A stretch of DNA of 64,000 bases from Paracoccus methylovorus (lineage in GTDB: Bacteria > Pseudomonadota > Alphaproteobacteria > Rhodobacterales > Rhodobacteraceae), in assembly GCF_016919705.1 (NCBI RefSeq), contig NZ_CP070371.1, forward strand, positions 1,083,501 through 1,147,500. Reading direction: 5' to 3'. The notes under the pieces are model-generated. The model had not been told where the DNA came from, did no database searches, and saw nothing but the letters and a program-made list of their open reading frames with translations. Each line of letters begins with the position of its first letter. The first letter of the stretch is position 1. Positions 8,326 to 21,566 of the stretch are shown here, in pieces. A program made the position numbers and the translations under genes.

Positions 8326-9759
8326 TTATCCTTTGCGGGTGACAAGGCGGGTTTGCAGATAGGCGCCGATCGCCTCGGATCCGCCCTCGGTTCCCATGCC
8401 GGAATCGCCGATGCCGCCAAAAGGCAATTCAGCCAACGACAGACCGATGTGGTTGATCGTCAGCATGCCGGCCTGAATCTCGTCCTGCAACCGCTGCACA
8501 CGGGCCGAGCTTTGCGTCCAGGCATAGGCAGCCAGTCCGTAAGGCAGGCGGTTCGCCTCGGCAAAAGCGTCATCATCGCTGGAAAAACGGTTGATGATCG
8601 CGATGGGACCAAAGGGCTCTTCGTTCATCACGGCGGCATCGGTGGGCACGTCGGCCAGCACGGTCGGGGCAAAGAACCAGCCCTCATTGCCCAGACGTTC
8701 ACCGCCGGTTACCAGCCGCGCGCCGCGATCCAGCGCATCGCGGATCAGCCGCTCGATGGCGGGAATGCGGCGTTCGTTGGCCAGCGGCCCCATGGTGCTG
8801 TCAGGGTCCGTGCCCGGCCCCACCCTGGCCCCCGCCATCGCGGCGGTGAACCCGGCGGTAAAGCGTTCCGCCACCGCATCCTGCACCAAAAACCGCGTGG
8901 GCGAGATGCAGACCTGCCCGGCATTGCGCAGTTTGGAGGCCGCCATCGCCGATACCGCCGCATCCACATCGGCATCGTCGAACACCAGCACGGGCGCATG
9001 ACCGCCCAGTTCCATGGTCGCGGGTTTCATATGCAGCCCGGCCATCGCCGCAAGTTGCTTGCCCACCGGGGTCGAGCCGGTAAAGGAAACCTTGCGGATC
9101 ACCGGATGCGGGATCAGATAGGATGAGATCTCGGCCGGATCGCCATAGACCAGATTGACCACCCCGGCCGGCACACCGGCATCGACGAAGCAGCGTATCA
9201 TTTCCGCGGGCGAGGCAGGTGTTTCTTCGGGTGCCTTGACGATGATGGTGCAACCCGCCGCCAGCGCGGCGGAAACCTTGCGAACCGCCTGATTGATCGG
9301 GAAATTCCATGGCGTGAAGGCCGCGACCGGCCCCAGCGGCTCTTTGACCGTCAGTTGGGTCACGCCGGGCACTCGGGCAGGGATGACTTGGCCATAGGTG
9401 CGCCGAGCCTCTTCGGCGAACCATTCGATCACCTCGACCCCGGCCAGTGTCTCGATCCGCGCTTGGGCCAAGGGTTTGCCCTGTTCGGCCACCATCAGCG
9501 CGGCGATGCCCTCGGCGCGTTCGCGCAACAGCGCCGCCGCCTTGCGCATCAGGTCAGAGCGCAGCAGCGGTGAACTGCGCTTCCATTGCGCAAAAGCGCG
9601 ATCGGCGGCGGCCAACGCCCCGTCCAGATCGGCGATGCCGGCGTGGGCGACGCGGCCGATCTCGGCACCGGTCGCGGGGTTCAGCACCGGCAGGCTGCGC
9701 CCATCTTGCGCTGGCCGCCAGTTGCCGTCGATCAAAAGCTGCGTGTCCGTATAGTTCAT
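8326..9759 (-). CDS. gabD: NAD(P)-dependent succinate-semialdehyde dehydrogenase
   Basis: A 477-residue aldehyde dehydrogenase most like succinate-semialdehyde dehydrogenases, which oxidise succinate semialdehyde to succinate at the end of 4-aminobutyrate and polyamine degradation. Seen are [20 protein letters not shown], the general base Glu in MELGGHAPV and the nucleophile Cys in [12 protein letters not shown]. The ATG at 9759 ([12 protein letters not shown]) fits family N-termini better than the ATG 36 bases upstream. It is monocistronic here, converging on the truncated cupin gene. Other semialdehyde substrates, such as glutarate semialdehyde, are possible. Confidence 0.85.
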   Translation of the reverse strand: MNYTDTQLLIDGNWRPAQDGRSLPVLNPATGAEIGRVAHAGIADLDGALAAADRAFAQWKRSSPLLRSDLMRKAAALLRERAEGIAALMVAEQGKPLAQARIETLAGVEVIEWFAEEARRTYGQVIPARVPGVTQLTVKEPLGPVAAFTPWNFPINQAVRKVSAALAAGCTIIVKAPEETPASPAEMIRCFVDAGVPAGVVNLVYGDPAEISSYLIPHPVIRKVSFTGSTPVGKQLAAMAGLHMKPATMELGGHAPVLVFDDADVDAAVSAMAASKLRNAGQVCISPTRFLVQDAVAERFTAGFTAAMAGARVGPGTDPDSTMGPLANERRIPAIERLIRDALDRGARLVTGGERLGNEGWFFAPTVLADVPTDAAVMNEEPFGPIAIINRFSSDDDAFAEANRLPYGLAAYAWTQSSARVQRLQDEIQAGMLTINHIGLSLAELPFGGIGDSGMGTEGGSEAIGAYLQTRLVTRKG

Positions 9760-10030
9760 TTTGCCCCACCCTGCTGGATTGATCGCCGCCATCACCGGTC
9801 ACGCGGACGACGGCCCAGTCATAGGAGAGGGAAATGGTGTTTTCAATCAGACCTGCTCGATATCCTGAACGGTCCAATCTGAAGTATCAGCAACACGGTA
9901 TGAAAACCGGATCTGCCCTGCTGACAGCAAGAGCAGCACGTTCAGTTCAGGGCATGATCCGTCCGGGCAAGAGGCAAAGACAATCCCCGGATGCGGCGCG
10001 ACACCTGCGCAGCCACAATCCGGAAATTCA

Positions 10031-11830
10031 TCAGCTATCCATCTTCAGCGCCTGAATGAACGCGGTCTGCGGGATTTCGACCTTGCCGAACTGCCGCATC
10101 TTCTTCTTCCCGGCCTTCTGCTTTTCCAGCAGCTTCTTTTTCCGGGTCGCATCGCCGCCATAGCACTTGGCGGTCACGTCCTTGCGCATCGCCGAAAGCG
10201 TCTCGCGCGCGATCACCCTGCTGCCGATGGCCGCCTGAATCGGGATCTTGAACATGTGACGCGGGATCAGCTCTTTCAGCTTTTCCACCATCGCCCGGCC
10301 ACGGCTTTCCGCACGGTCGCGGTGAACCATGATCGACAGGGCATCCACCGGCTCGTCGTTCACGAGGATCGACATCTTGACCAGATAATCCTCGCGATAT
10401 TCGGAAATCTGGTAATCGAAGCTGGCATAACCCTTGGTCACGGATTTCAGGCGGTCGTAGAAATCGAAAACGACCTCGGCCAGCGGCAGGTCATAGACAA
10501 CCATCGCCCGGTTGCCCGCATAGGTCAGATCCAGCTGAATGCCCCGGCGATCCTGGCAAAGCTTCAACACATCGCCCAGATATTCGTCGGGCACCATGAT
10601 GGTGGCCTTGATACGCGGCTCTTCGATGTGATCGACATGGGTCAGGTCGGGCATGTCGGCGGGATTGTGCAACTCGCGCACCTCACCGTCCCTCATGTGC
10701 AGCCGGAACACCACCGAGGGCGCCGTGGTGATCAGGTCAAGGTCGTATTCGCGTTCCAGCCGGTCGCGAATCACCTCAAGGTGCAAAAGCCCCAGGAAAC
10801 CGCAGCGGAAGCCGAAGCCTAGCGCGGCCGAAGTCTCCATCTCATAGCTGAAGCTCGCATCGTTCAGGGCCAGCTTCTCGATGGCGTCGCGCAAAGCCTC
10901 AAAGTCGTTGGCGTCCACGGGGAACAAGCCGCAGAACACCACCGGCTGCGCCGGTTTGAAGCCCGGCAGCGGCGCTTCGCAACCCTTGCGCTCATGCGTG
11001 ATGGTGTCGCCGACGCGGGTGTCGCGCACCTGCTTGATCGAGGCGGTGAATACGCCGATCTCGCCCGGGCCCAGTTCGGCGATATCCTGCATCTGCGGAC
11101 GCAGCACTGCCAGCTTGTCGATGCCATAGACGGCCTTGGTCTGCATCATGCGGATGCGGTCGCCCTTGCGAATCATCCCATCCATGACCCGGATCATGAC
11201 GACGACGCCCAGATAGGCGTCATACCAACTGTCGACCAGCATGGCCTTGAGCGGCGCGTCCCGATCGCCCTTGGGCGCCGGCAGGCGGTTGACGATGGCC
11301 TCAAGCACATCGGGGATGCCCAACCCTGTCTTGGCCGAGATCTCGATGGCGTCCTGGGCGTCGATGCCGATCACGTCCTCGATCTGTTCCTTGACGCGGT
11401 CGGGTTCGGCGGCCGGCAGGTCAATCTTGTTCAGCACCGGCACGATCTCGTGCCCAGCGTCGATGGCCTGATAGACGTTGGCCAGCGTCTGCGCCTCGAC
11501 CCCTTGCGTTGCGTCCACGACCAGCAACGAGCCCTCGACCGCGCGCATGCTCCGGCTGACCTCATAGGCGAAATCGACGTGACCGGGGGTGTCGATCAGG
11601 TTCAGCACATAGGTCTGCCCGTTGCGCGCCGGATATTCGATGCGCACGGTGTTGGCCTTGATGGTGATGCCGCGTTCCCGCTCGATATCCATGCTATCGA
11701 GCATCTGGGCTTTCATGTCCCGTGCGGCGACCGTCCCCGTCAGCTGAATCAGCCGGTCGGCCAAGGTGGATTTTCCGTGGTCGATATGGGCCACGATCGA
11801 GAAATTGCGGATGAGGTCAAGGTCGGTCAT
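10031..11830 (-). CDS. lepA: elongation factor 4 (LepA), translational GTPase
   Basis: A 599-residue ribosome-associated GTPase implicated in back-translocation and initiation fidelity. GTP-binding motifs are [13 protein letters not shown] at the N-terminus, DTPGHVDF and NKIDLP. The LepA-specific C-terminal domain is present, with [19 protein letters not shown] and [18 protein letters not shown]. Length is typical. The longer upstream open frame is rejected because family proteins start at [20 protein letters not shown] (ATG 11830). Single copy expected. Confidence 0.97.
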   Translation of the reverse strand: MTDLDLIRNFSIVAHIDHGKSTLADRLIQLTGTVAARDMKAQMLDSMDIERERGITIKANTVRIEYPARNGQTYVLNLIDTPGHVDFAYEVSRSMRAVEGSLLVVDATQGVEAQTLANVYQAIDAGHEIVPVLNKIDLPAAEPDRVKEQIEDVIGIDAQDAIEISAKTGLGIPDVLEAIVNRLPAPKGDRDAPLKAMLVDSWYDAYLGVVVMIRVMDGMIRKGDRIRMMQTKAVYGIDKLAVLRPQMQDIAELGPGEIGVFTASIKQVRDTRVGDTITHERKGCEAPLPGFKPAQPVVFCGLFPVDANDFEALRDAIEKLALNDASFSYEMETSAALGFGFRCGFLGLLHLEVIRDRLEREYDLDLITTAPSVVFRLHMRDGEVRELHNPADMPDLTHVDHIEEPRIKATIMVPDEYLGDVLKLCQDRRGIQLDLTYAGNRAMVVYDLPLAEVVFDFYDRLKSVTKGYASFDYQISEYREDYLVKMSILVNDEPVDALSIMVHRDRAESRGRAMVEKLKELIPRHMFKIPIQAAIGSRVIARETLSAMRKDVTAKCYGGDATRKKKLLEKQKAGKKKMRQFGKVEIPQTAFIQALKMDS

Positions 11831-11871
11831 GGCCGGGCTATACAAGGGCTTTGGCGTTGCGGAAAGGGGGT

Positions 11872-12777
11872 TCAGCAGCCAGCGGCAAATCCGGCCTCGC
11901 GCAACCGGCGGCGGCGCAACACGGCTTCGCGCCACATGGTATAGCAACCAGAGGTCACGATGATCGCCGCACCCAGCATGGTCATCGCATCCGGCCGCTC
12001 GTCAAAGACGAGAAAGGCGAGGATCAGGGCAAAGACAAGGCGCGCGTAGCGATAGGGCGCCAGTGCAGATGCCTCGCCCACACGGGTCGCGGTGACCAGC
12101 AACGCATAGCCGCCCACGCCGACGCCAATGCAGACCAGAAACAGCAGCGATTGGCGGGGGCTGGGCATGACGACCTCCTGCCCAAGCGTGAGCCCCATGA
12201 GCACCGAGGCAATCAGAATGGCGAAAAAGGCCGAAGCCGCCAACTGATCGGACCTGACATGGACCGGAACGCGGCGGGTGATGATGTCGCGCACGGCAAG
12301 CGCCAGCACCGACAACAGGGCCATCAGCGAAACCGGCTGGAAACCCGCAAGCCCCGGCCGGATCACCAGCAGGACCCCGAAAAAGCCGGCGATGATCGCA
12401 CTCCAGCGCCTCCAGCCCACCGGCTCGCCCAGAAACACCGCCGCCCCCAGAACGATGGCCAGTGGCAGCGCCTGCATGATCGCCGAGGTCGAGGACAGGT
12501 CGGACAGCGCCAGCGCCACGACCATTCCGATCGAGCCGACCGCCTCGGCAAGGCTGCGAAACAGCACGATGGGCGTAAGCAGGTCGCGGGTAAAAAGCCG
12601 CCCCCCTCTCAGCTTCAGCATGGTCCCGAAGACAAGAAATCCCAGCAACCCGATCAGGCCCAGCACCTGCGAATAGGGCAGCTCGGCCGAAAGCAGCTTG
12701 ATGAACACATCCTCGAAGGCGAACAACACCATCGACACGACCATCAGAATTGCGCCACGAAAGTTTTCAGTGACCAT
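11872..12777 (-). CDS. EamA/DMT family transporter
   Basis: A 301-residue inner-membrane protein of the drug/metabolite transporter superfamily with two EamA repeats of five predicted spans each, starting with [20 protein letters not shown]. The second half is seen as [19 protein letters not shown] onward, ending in a short basic tail. Start chosen at ATG 12777, which has GAGG about 8 bases upstream; ATG 12792 is the alternative. It lies 41 bases upstream of lepA on the same strand. Substrate unknown; S-adenosylmethionine or amino-acid metabolites are typical of related exporters. Confidence 0.85.
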   Translation of the reverse strand: MVTENFRGAILMVVSMVLFAFEDVFIKLLSAELPYSQVLGLIGLLGFLVFGTMLKLRGGRLFTRDLLTPIVLFRSLAEAVGSIGMVVALALSDLSSTSAIMQALPLAIVLGAAVFLGEPVGWRRWSAIIAGFFGVLLVIRPGLAGFQPVSLMALLSVLALAVRDIITRRVPVHVRSDQLAASAFFAILIASVLMGLTLGQEVVMPSPRQSLLFLVCIGVGVGGYALLVTATRVGEASALAPYRYARLVFALILAFLVFDERPDAMTMLGAAIIVTSGCYTMWREAVLRRRRLREAGFAAGC

Positions 12778-12864
12778 AGGTCGCAGCCTCATGTGGGGGA
12801 GTTGCGCCTGCGGCGCGTCGACGCAATCATAGGCAGCTTTCAGGGCAAACGAAAGGATGTACCG

Positions 12865-13050
12865 ATGAAATTCCGCGTCGAGGACATGAGCTGCGGCCAT
12901 TGCACCGCCGCCATCGAAAAAGCGGTGGCCGAGGCCGGCGGCAAGGCTGTCACCGATCTGACCGACCGCAGCGTCACGGTCGAGGGGTTGGACCCCAACC
13001 GCGCGGCCGAGGTGATTCGCGAAGCCGGTTACACGCCCCAACCGGCCTGA
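12865..13050 (+). CDS. heavy-metal-associated domain protein (CopZ-like metallochaperone)
   Basis: A 61-residue protein consisting of one HMA domain with the metal-binding motif MSCGHC at residues 8-13. AAGGA precedes the ATG. Proteins of this type carry Cu(I) to P1B ATPases or to copper-responsive regulators. No copper ATPase gene is adjacent, so it is an orphan in this window. It is divergent from the EamA transporter, with 87 bases between the starts. Confidence 0.85.
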   Translation: MKFRVEDMSCGHCTAAIEKAVAEAGGKAVTDLTDRSVTVEGLDPNRAAEVIREAGYTPQPA

Positions 13051-13229
13051 GCCTTTGTCTCACCCGCCTCTCACATATATTGGGGGTGGGCAGAACCGGA
13101 CCCGCCATGGGTGGTCACGGTCGCGCGATTGAGCCGAGAGCCTGCTTCTGTTAAGCTTTGCCGGATAAGATGCGCGGCTGAAAGAGGGTGCCCAGCCCCA
13201 GCGCCGTGGCAGGAGCCGAGGAGACAGAG

Positions 13230-13535
13230 ATGCTTAACCGACTGATGATCGCCGCCGCCGCGGTGGTGCTGACTGCGCCGCTTGCCGTGGCAGGCCCGAT
13301 CGATTCCGCATGTGCGCGCTCTGACCGCGCCGCACGCAATGGCCAGGCCTGCCGCTGCATCCAGCAGGTGGCCGACCAGACGCTGTCGCGTTCGGACCAG
13401 CGCCGCGCCGCGCGCTTCTTCCGCGACGCGGACAAGGCGCAAGAGGTGCGCATGTCCAAAAGCGACGCCGACAACGCCTTCTGGGCGCGCTACAAGAACT
13501 TCGCCGCCGCGGCCGAGGCCTACTGCGCGCGCTGA
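13230..13535 (+). CDS. small secreted cysteine-containing protein, function unknown
   Basis: A 101-residue protein with a clear Sec signal peptide (MLNRLMIAAAAVVLTAPLAVAG, cleavage near residue 22) and a mature region of about 80 residues rich in Ala, Arg and Asp. Four cysteines, in DSACAR, ACRC and EAYCAR near the C-terminus, could form two disulfides. GAGGAG stands 6 bases before the ATG. I do not recognise a named domain; similar small periplasmic proteins are annotated as hypothetical in Rhodobacterales. It ends 7 bases before the sirtuin gene, so the two are probably co-transcribed. Confidence 0.75.
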   Translation: MLNRLMIAAAAVVLTAPLAVAGPIDSACARSDRAARNGQACRCIQQVADQTLSRSDQRRAARFFRDADKAQEVRMSKSDADNAFWARYKNFAAAAEAYCAR

Positions 13536-13542
13536 GGCAGGG

Positions 13543-14223
13543 ATGCGCATCACCGTGCTGACGGGGGCCGGCATCTCGGCCGAAAGCGGAATCCGAACCT
13601 TCCGCGCCACCGACGGCCTGTGGGAAGAACATCGCATCGAGGATGTCGCCACCCCCCAGGGCTTTCAGCGCGATCCGGCGTTGGTGCATCGCTTCTACAA
13701 CCAACGCCGCGCCGATGCCGCGCGCGCGCAACCCAATGCGGCGCATCGGGCGCTCGCGCAACTGGCGCAGCATCATCAGGTGACGCTGGTTACGCAAAAC
13801 GTCGACGACCTGCATGAACGTGGCGGCTCGCCCGAGGTGATCCATATGCACGGCAGCCTGCTCGGCGCGCTCTGCGCGGGTTGCGGGCACCGCTGGCCTG
13901 CGGTGCTGGTGATGCGCGCGCTGGACCCCTGCCCAGCCTGTGGCAAGCCCCTGACACGACCCGACATCGTCTGGTTCGGCGAGATCCCCTATCACATGGA
14001 CCGTATCTGGGAAGCCGTCCAGAGCGCCGACCTGTTCGCCGCCATCGGCACGTCCGGCATGGTCTATCCGGCTGCGGGAATGGCGCAATACGCGCGTCGT
14101 AACGGGGTCGATACTATTGAACTGAACCTGGCGTCATCCGCCGTCAGCCGCGACTTCACCGACCGACGCATCGGCAAGGCGACCAAGGTGGTGCCGGATT
14201 GGGTGGCCACGCTCTGCCGCTAA
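13543..14223 (+). CDS. cobB: NAD-dependent protein deacylase (sirtuin, CobB-like)
   Basis: A 226-residue Sir2-family enzyme that removes acyl groups from lysines using NAD. It has GAGISAESGIRTFR, the catalytic His in HMHGSLLG, TQNVDDLHERGG, and a four-cysteine zinc site in LCAGCG and CPACGK. The Tyr-x-x-Arg pair in FYNQRR is characteristic of class III sirtuins such as CobB and SIRT5, which also accept succinyl- and malonyl-lysine. The start at ATG 13543 gives the short bacterial class III form; GGCAGGG precedes it. Confidence 0.93.
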   Translation: MRITVLTGAGISAESGIRTFRATDGLWEEHRIEDVATPQGFQRDPALVHRFYNQRRADAARAQPNAAHRALAQLAQHHQVTLVTQNVDDLHERGGSPEVIHMHGSLLGALCAGCGHRWPAVLVMRALDPCPACGKPLTRPDIVWFGEIPYHMDRIWEAVQSADLFAAIGTSGMVYPAAGMAQYARRNGVDTIELNLASSAVSRDFTDRRIGKATKVVPDWVATLCR

Positions 14224-14268
14224 GCCCCCGCCTCTTCGATTTCTCCGTTGCCCAAATACCCCGGGGGA

Positions 14269-14307
14269 ACGCCGGGCCCGCCCGGCGTGGGGGCAGCGCC
14301 CCCTTTT
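14269..14307 (+). terminator. double hairpin with T-run after cobB (rhodobacterial intergenic element)
   Basis: ACGCCGGGC and GCCCGGCGT (14269-14277 and 14280-14288) form a perfect 9-base stem. It is followed immediately by GGGGGC-AGC-GCCCCC (14289-14303) and TTTT. The second hairpin plus T-run is a canonical intrinsic terminator for the upstream operon. The preceding GC-poor lead-in (about 14235-14260) ending in a C/G-rich run resembles a repeat I recall at many gene ends in Rhodobacterales; the repeat status is from memory and cannot be tested in one copy. Confidence 0.75.
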
Positions 14308-14369
14308 GTCCCAGCGCCCACACGCTGCAGACCGCCACTCCCTAACCAGCACGAAAGCCCAACAACATC

Positions 14370-15512
14370 ATGACCCGCACCGTCCTTGCCAATGCCCGCC
14401 TGATCCTGCCAGAGACCATGACCGCAGGCGCCTTGGAGCTTCAGGACGGCGTTATAACGGCGATCCATTCTGGCACCGCGGTGCCCAAAGGCGCGGCTGA
14501 CATGCAGGGCGATTACCTCGCCCCGGGCATGGTGGAACTCCATACCGACAATCTCGAACGCCATATCCGCCCGCGTCCCGGCGTGGACTGGCCTCATCCC
14601 AGCGCCATCCTGGCCCATGACGCCGAACTTGCCGGCTGCGGCATCACCACGGTCTTCGATGCCATGCGCGTGGGCTCGATCCCGAATGAGGGACCCGACA
14701 AGGATTATGACAAATACGCCCGGGAACTCGCCCATGAACTGGCCGCACTAAGGGCGCAGGGTGTCCTGCGTATCAGTCACTTCCTGCATCTGCGGGCTGA
14801 AATCTGTTCGCAAACCCTGCTGGCCGAGCTGGACGAGTTCGGCTCCGGGGACCGGGTCGGCATCATCAGCTTGATGGACCACACTCCGGGCCAGCGCCAG
14901 TTCCGCGACATCTCGAAGCTCGCGCAATATGTGCAGGGGAAATACAAGCTTTCGGACACGGAATTCGCCCAGCATGTCGCACGGCTCAAGGATCTGCGCG
15001 CGCGTTTTGGCGACCGGCACGAGGCCGCCGCTGTCGAAATCGCCCATCGTCTGGGCGCGGTGCTGGCCAGCCATGACGACACCACCGCCGTGCATGTCGC
15101 ACAATCAGCCGGCCACGGCGTGCGGCTGGCCGAGTTCCCGACCACCGCCGAGGCGGCGGCCGCCTGCCACGAACATGGCATCATGGTGATGATGGGGGCG
15201 CCGAATCTGATCCGGGGCGGTTCGCATTCGGGCAATGTCCGGGCGGCAGAACTGGCGCAGAACGGGCATCTGGACATTCTTTCGTCGGATTATGTCCCTG
15301 CGGCGCTGCTGGCTGGCGCGCTGATTCTGGCGCGCATCTGGGACGACCTGCCGCGAGCCATCGCAACCGTGACAGCAAATCCGGCAAAGGCGGCGGGACT
15401 GGACGATCGCGGGCGGCTTGCACCGGGGCTGCGCGCCGACCTGATCCGCTTTTCCATGCTGGGCGACACGCCGGTCATGCGGGAAACATGGGTGCGCGGA
15501 CGGCGCGTCTGA
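14370..15512 (+). CDS. phnM: alpha-D-ribose 1-methylphosphonate 5-triphosphate diphosphatase
   Basis: A 380-residue amidohydrolase-superfamily protein of the PhnM group. In the C-P lyase pathway it removes pyrophosphate from ribose 1-methylphosphonate 5-triphosphate. Seen are the metal motif VELHTDNLERH near residue 50, DAMRVGS, and SDYVPAALL near the C-terminus. Length is normal. No other phn genes are in the window, so this is an orphan copy, either separated from a C-P lyase operon elsewhere or used in another role. It lies 147 bases after cobB, beyond a terminator. Confidence 0.9.
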   Translation: MTRTVLANARLILPETMTAGALELQDGVITAIHSGTAVPKGAADMQGDYLAPGMVELHTDNLERHIRPRPGVDWPHPSAILAHDAELAGCGITTVFDAMRVGSIPNEGPDKDYDKYARELAHELAALRAQGVLRISHFLHLRAEICSQTLLAELDEFGSGDRVGIISLMDHTPGQRQFRDISKLAQYVQGKYKLSDTEFAQHVARLKDLRARFGDRHEAAAVEIAHRLGAVLASHDDTTAVHVAQSAGHGVRLAEFPTTAEAAAACHEHGIMVMMGAPNLIRGGSHSGNVRAAELAQNGHLDILSSDYVPAALLAGALILARIWDDLPRAIATVTANPAKAAGLDDRGRLAPGLRADLIRFSMLGDTPVMRETWVRGRRV

Positions 15513-15547
15513 TCTTTACATCAAATATGCGAAAATTCGTAAGTAAC

Positions 15548-15561
15548 TTGACCTGAATCAA
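15548..15561 (+). promoter_or_regulatory. FNR/Anr-type box upstream of the AhpD-like gene
   Basis: TTGACCTGAATCAA matches the TTGA-N6-TCAA core of FNR/FnrP/NNR sites. It lies 54 bases before the start of the AhpD-like gene, a spacing suitable for activation from about -40. The sequence suggests oxygen- or redox-dependent control. Binding is inferred from consensus alone. Confidence 0.65.
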
Positions 15562-15615
15562 GCCGGACCCTTCGGCATCGGGCTAGGACATGCCCGCCAA
15601 GAAGGAGAGCACATC

Positions 15616-15954
15616 ATGAGCTACAAGGCCAAGATCGACGGAATGCGCAGTGAACTGCGGGTGATGAACAAGACCATCCCTGAGGCTGCAAAGGGGTTCG
15701 GCACACTGTCAAAGGCCGTGCATGACAGCGGCGTTCTGGACGTCAAGACCAAGGAGCTCATCGCCCTTGGCATGGCCATCGTGCAGCGTTGCGAACCCTG
15801 CATCCTCTTTCACGTCGAGGCACTGATGAAGGCCGGCGCGACGCGCGAGGAACTGGGCGACGTTCTGGCCATGGCAATCCAGATGAGCGGCGGACCGGGC
15901 ATGATGTATGCGGGTCACGCGCTGGCTTGCTGGGACGAACTGACCGCCGGCTAG
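15616..15954 (+). CDS. AhpD/carboxymuconolactone decarboxylase-like protein
   Basis: A 112-residue protein of the AhpD-like superfamily. The CxxC pair with a following His (RCEPCILFHVEALMKAG, residues about 55-72) is the redox-active motif of AhpD-type alkylhydroperoxidases and related small CMD-domain proteins. AAGGAGAG precedes the ATG. It is monocistronic behind an FNR-type box, so a role in redox or micro-oxic physiology is more plausible than aromatic catabolism. Exact activity is unknown. Confidence 0.85.
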   Translation: MSYKAKIDGMRSELRVMNKTIPEAAKGFGTLSKAVHDSGVLDVKTKELIALGMAIVQRCEPCILFHVEALMKAGATREELGDVLAMAIQMSGGPGMMYAGHALACWDELTAG

Positions 15955-15958
15955 GCCA

Positions 15959-15973
15959 GCCCCCCTTTGGGGC
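15959..15973. terminator. short hairpin between convergent AhpD-like and pgm genes
   Basis: GCCCC-CCTTT-GGGGC forms a 5-base stem in the 48-base gap between two convergent genes. No T-run follows on either strand, so at most it is a weak or bidirectional terminator. Confidence 0.3.
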
Positions 15974-16002
15974 CGGACCTGTGCCGGGATGGTCGCGGTA
16001 GC

Positions 16003-19472
<3,470 letters not shown>

Positions 19473-19480
<8 letters not shown>

Positions 19481-21566
19481 GCTCGCGTTCCAGATCAAAG
19501 GCAAGGACGGACTGGCCATCCACCGGAACGCGGTCGGAATCGACGACATAGGGGGTAAGCCCGGGACGGCTGGTGTCCAGATGCAGCCGCCAGCACCACC
19601 CTTTGGGTCGGTCAGGCAGCACGACCTCCAGCGGATCGCCGTTGTTGAAGACCAGAAACAACGCTTCTTCGCGCTGCGCGTATTCGGGGGTGCCGGCGGC
19701 CATGCGCAGTTCGGCGCAAAGCACGCGCAATTCGGCATTGCCCCAGTCGCCCGAGGCCATCTGTTTCCCGTCCGGTCGCAGCCAGAACAGGTCGGGCAAT
19801 CCATCCGTCAGGCGCGGGCGAGAATGCAGAAAGCGTTTCTGCCGCAGGATCGGATGGGCGCGGCGAAAGGCGACAAGCTTGCGGGTGAAATCCAGAAACG
19901 CCGCGTCGGCGCCGTTCCATTGAACCCAGCCGGTCTCATTGTCCTGACAATAGGCATTGTTGTTGCCGGATTGCGAATTGCCCAATTCGTCTCCGGCCAA
20001 CAACATGGGCGTGCCCTGAGACAAAAGCAGCGTCGCCAGCAGGTTGCGCCGCCGCCGCGCGCGGGCGTCATTGATGGCGGGATCGTCGCTTGCCCCCTCG
20101 ACGCCCATGTTGTCCGAGAAGTTCTGGGGATGGCCGTCGCGGTTTTCTTCCCCATTCGCGGTGTTGTGCTTGTCGTTGTAGCTGACCACGTCCATCAGCG
20201 TGAACCCGTCATGCGCGGTCAGGAAGTTCACCGACGAGGTGGCGGGCCGGCCGGAATGGTCGAACTGCCGCGCCGAGCCCGCCATGCGATCGGCCAGCTC
20301 GGGCACCTGCCGCGCATCGCCACGCCAGAACCGGCGGATGCCGTCGCGATACTTGTCGTTCCATTCAAGGAAAGGCGGCGGAAACCCACCAAGCTGATAG
20401 CCACCGGGACCGATATCCCACGGCTCGGCGATCAGCTTGACGCCGGTCAGAACCGGGTCCTGCCGGATTGCGTCGAAGAACGAGGCGCTGCGGTCAAAGC
20501 CGCCCCGGACCCGGCGCCCCAATGATGCACAAAGGTCAAAGCGGAAACCATCGACATGCATCACCTCGACCCAATAACGCAACGAATCCATGACCATGCG
20601 CAGCACCATCGGGTGATTGACGTTCAGCGTATTGCCGGTGCCGGTATCGTTGACGTAATGGCGCGGGTTTTCCTGCAGCCGGTAATAGCTGCGGTTGTCG
20701 AGGCCGCGAAAGGACAGCGTCGGCCCCAACTCGTTCCCCTCACAACTGTGGTTATAGACCACATCCATGATGACCTCGATGCCGGCGGCATGCATGCGGG
20801 CGACCATGTGCTGGAACTCGGCGATGTCGCCCTTGCTCAGATAGCGCGGATCGGGGGCGAAAAAGCCCAGCGTCTGGTAGCCCCAATAGTTCACCAGCCC
20901 CTTTTCGACCAGAAAGCGGTCGTTCAGAAAGGCCTGTGCCGGCAAAAGCTCCAGCGCGGTCACGCCAAGCTTTTGCAGATGCTCCAGTACCGGGTCCGAG
21001 GCGAGGCCCAGAAATGTGCCGCGATGCCCGACATCGGGATGCAGTTGGGTCAGGCCTTTGACATGCGCCTCGTAGATGATGGTATCGGCAATGTCGCAAC
21101 GTGGCGGCTGATCGGCGCCCCAGGCGAAAGAAGGGTCCTCGACCACGCAGCGCGGCATGAAGCGCGCGCTGTCGCGGCGGTCGAAACTCAGGTCCGCATC
21201 GGCCGAGCCGACAGTATAGCCCATCAGCGCATCGTGCCAGATCGGATGCCGGGTCAGCCGCTTGGCATAGGGGTCCAGCAGCAGCTTGTGGTAATTGAAG
21301 CGGTGCCCCTCGGCCGGTGCATAGGGGCCGTCAGCGCGCAACCCGTAAAGCTGGCCGGGGCGCAGGCCGGGAACATAACCGTGCCACACGTCCCCGTCAC
21401 GTTCGGGCAGGTCCAGCCGGTGCGTTTCGGTCCGGCCATCGGCCGAGAACAGGCACAGCGTCACCCGTCGGGCATGTTCGGAAAACACGGCAAAGTTCAC
21501 GCCCTCGCCGTCAAAGGTGGCGCCCAGCGGCTCCGCCCGCCCTGCAAAGATGTGCAAGCGGGTCAT
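19473..21566 (-). CDS. glgX: glycogen debranching enzyme GlgX
   Basis: A GH13 isoamylase-type enzyme of 697 residues that hydrolyses alpha-1,6 branches shortened by phosphorylase. It has an N-terminal CBM48-type domain (PLGATFDGEGVNFAVFSEHA), then the catalytic barrel: nucleophile Asp in GFRFDLCASLGR, acid/base Glu in IAEPWDIGPGGYQ, and third Asp in TAHDGFTLMD. The start ATG (21566) overlaps the stop of glgA by one base. Length fits bacterial GlgX. Confidence 0.96.

Noticed and set aside
11851..12864. Long plus-strand open frame running into the CopZ-like gene
   Set aside because: It is antisense to the EamA transporter, which has clear membrane spans; only the last 61 codons resemble a real protein.
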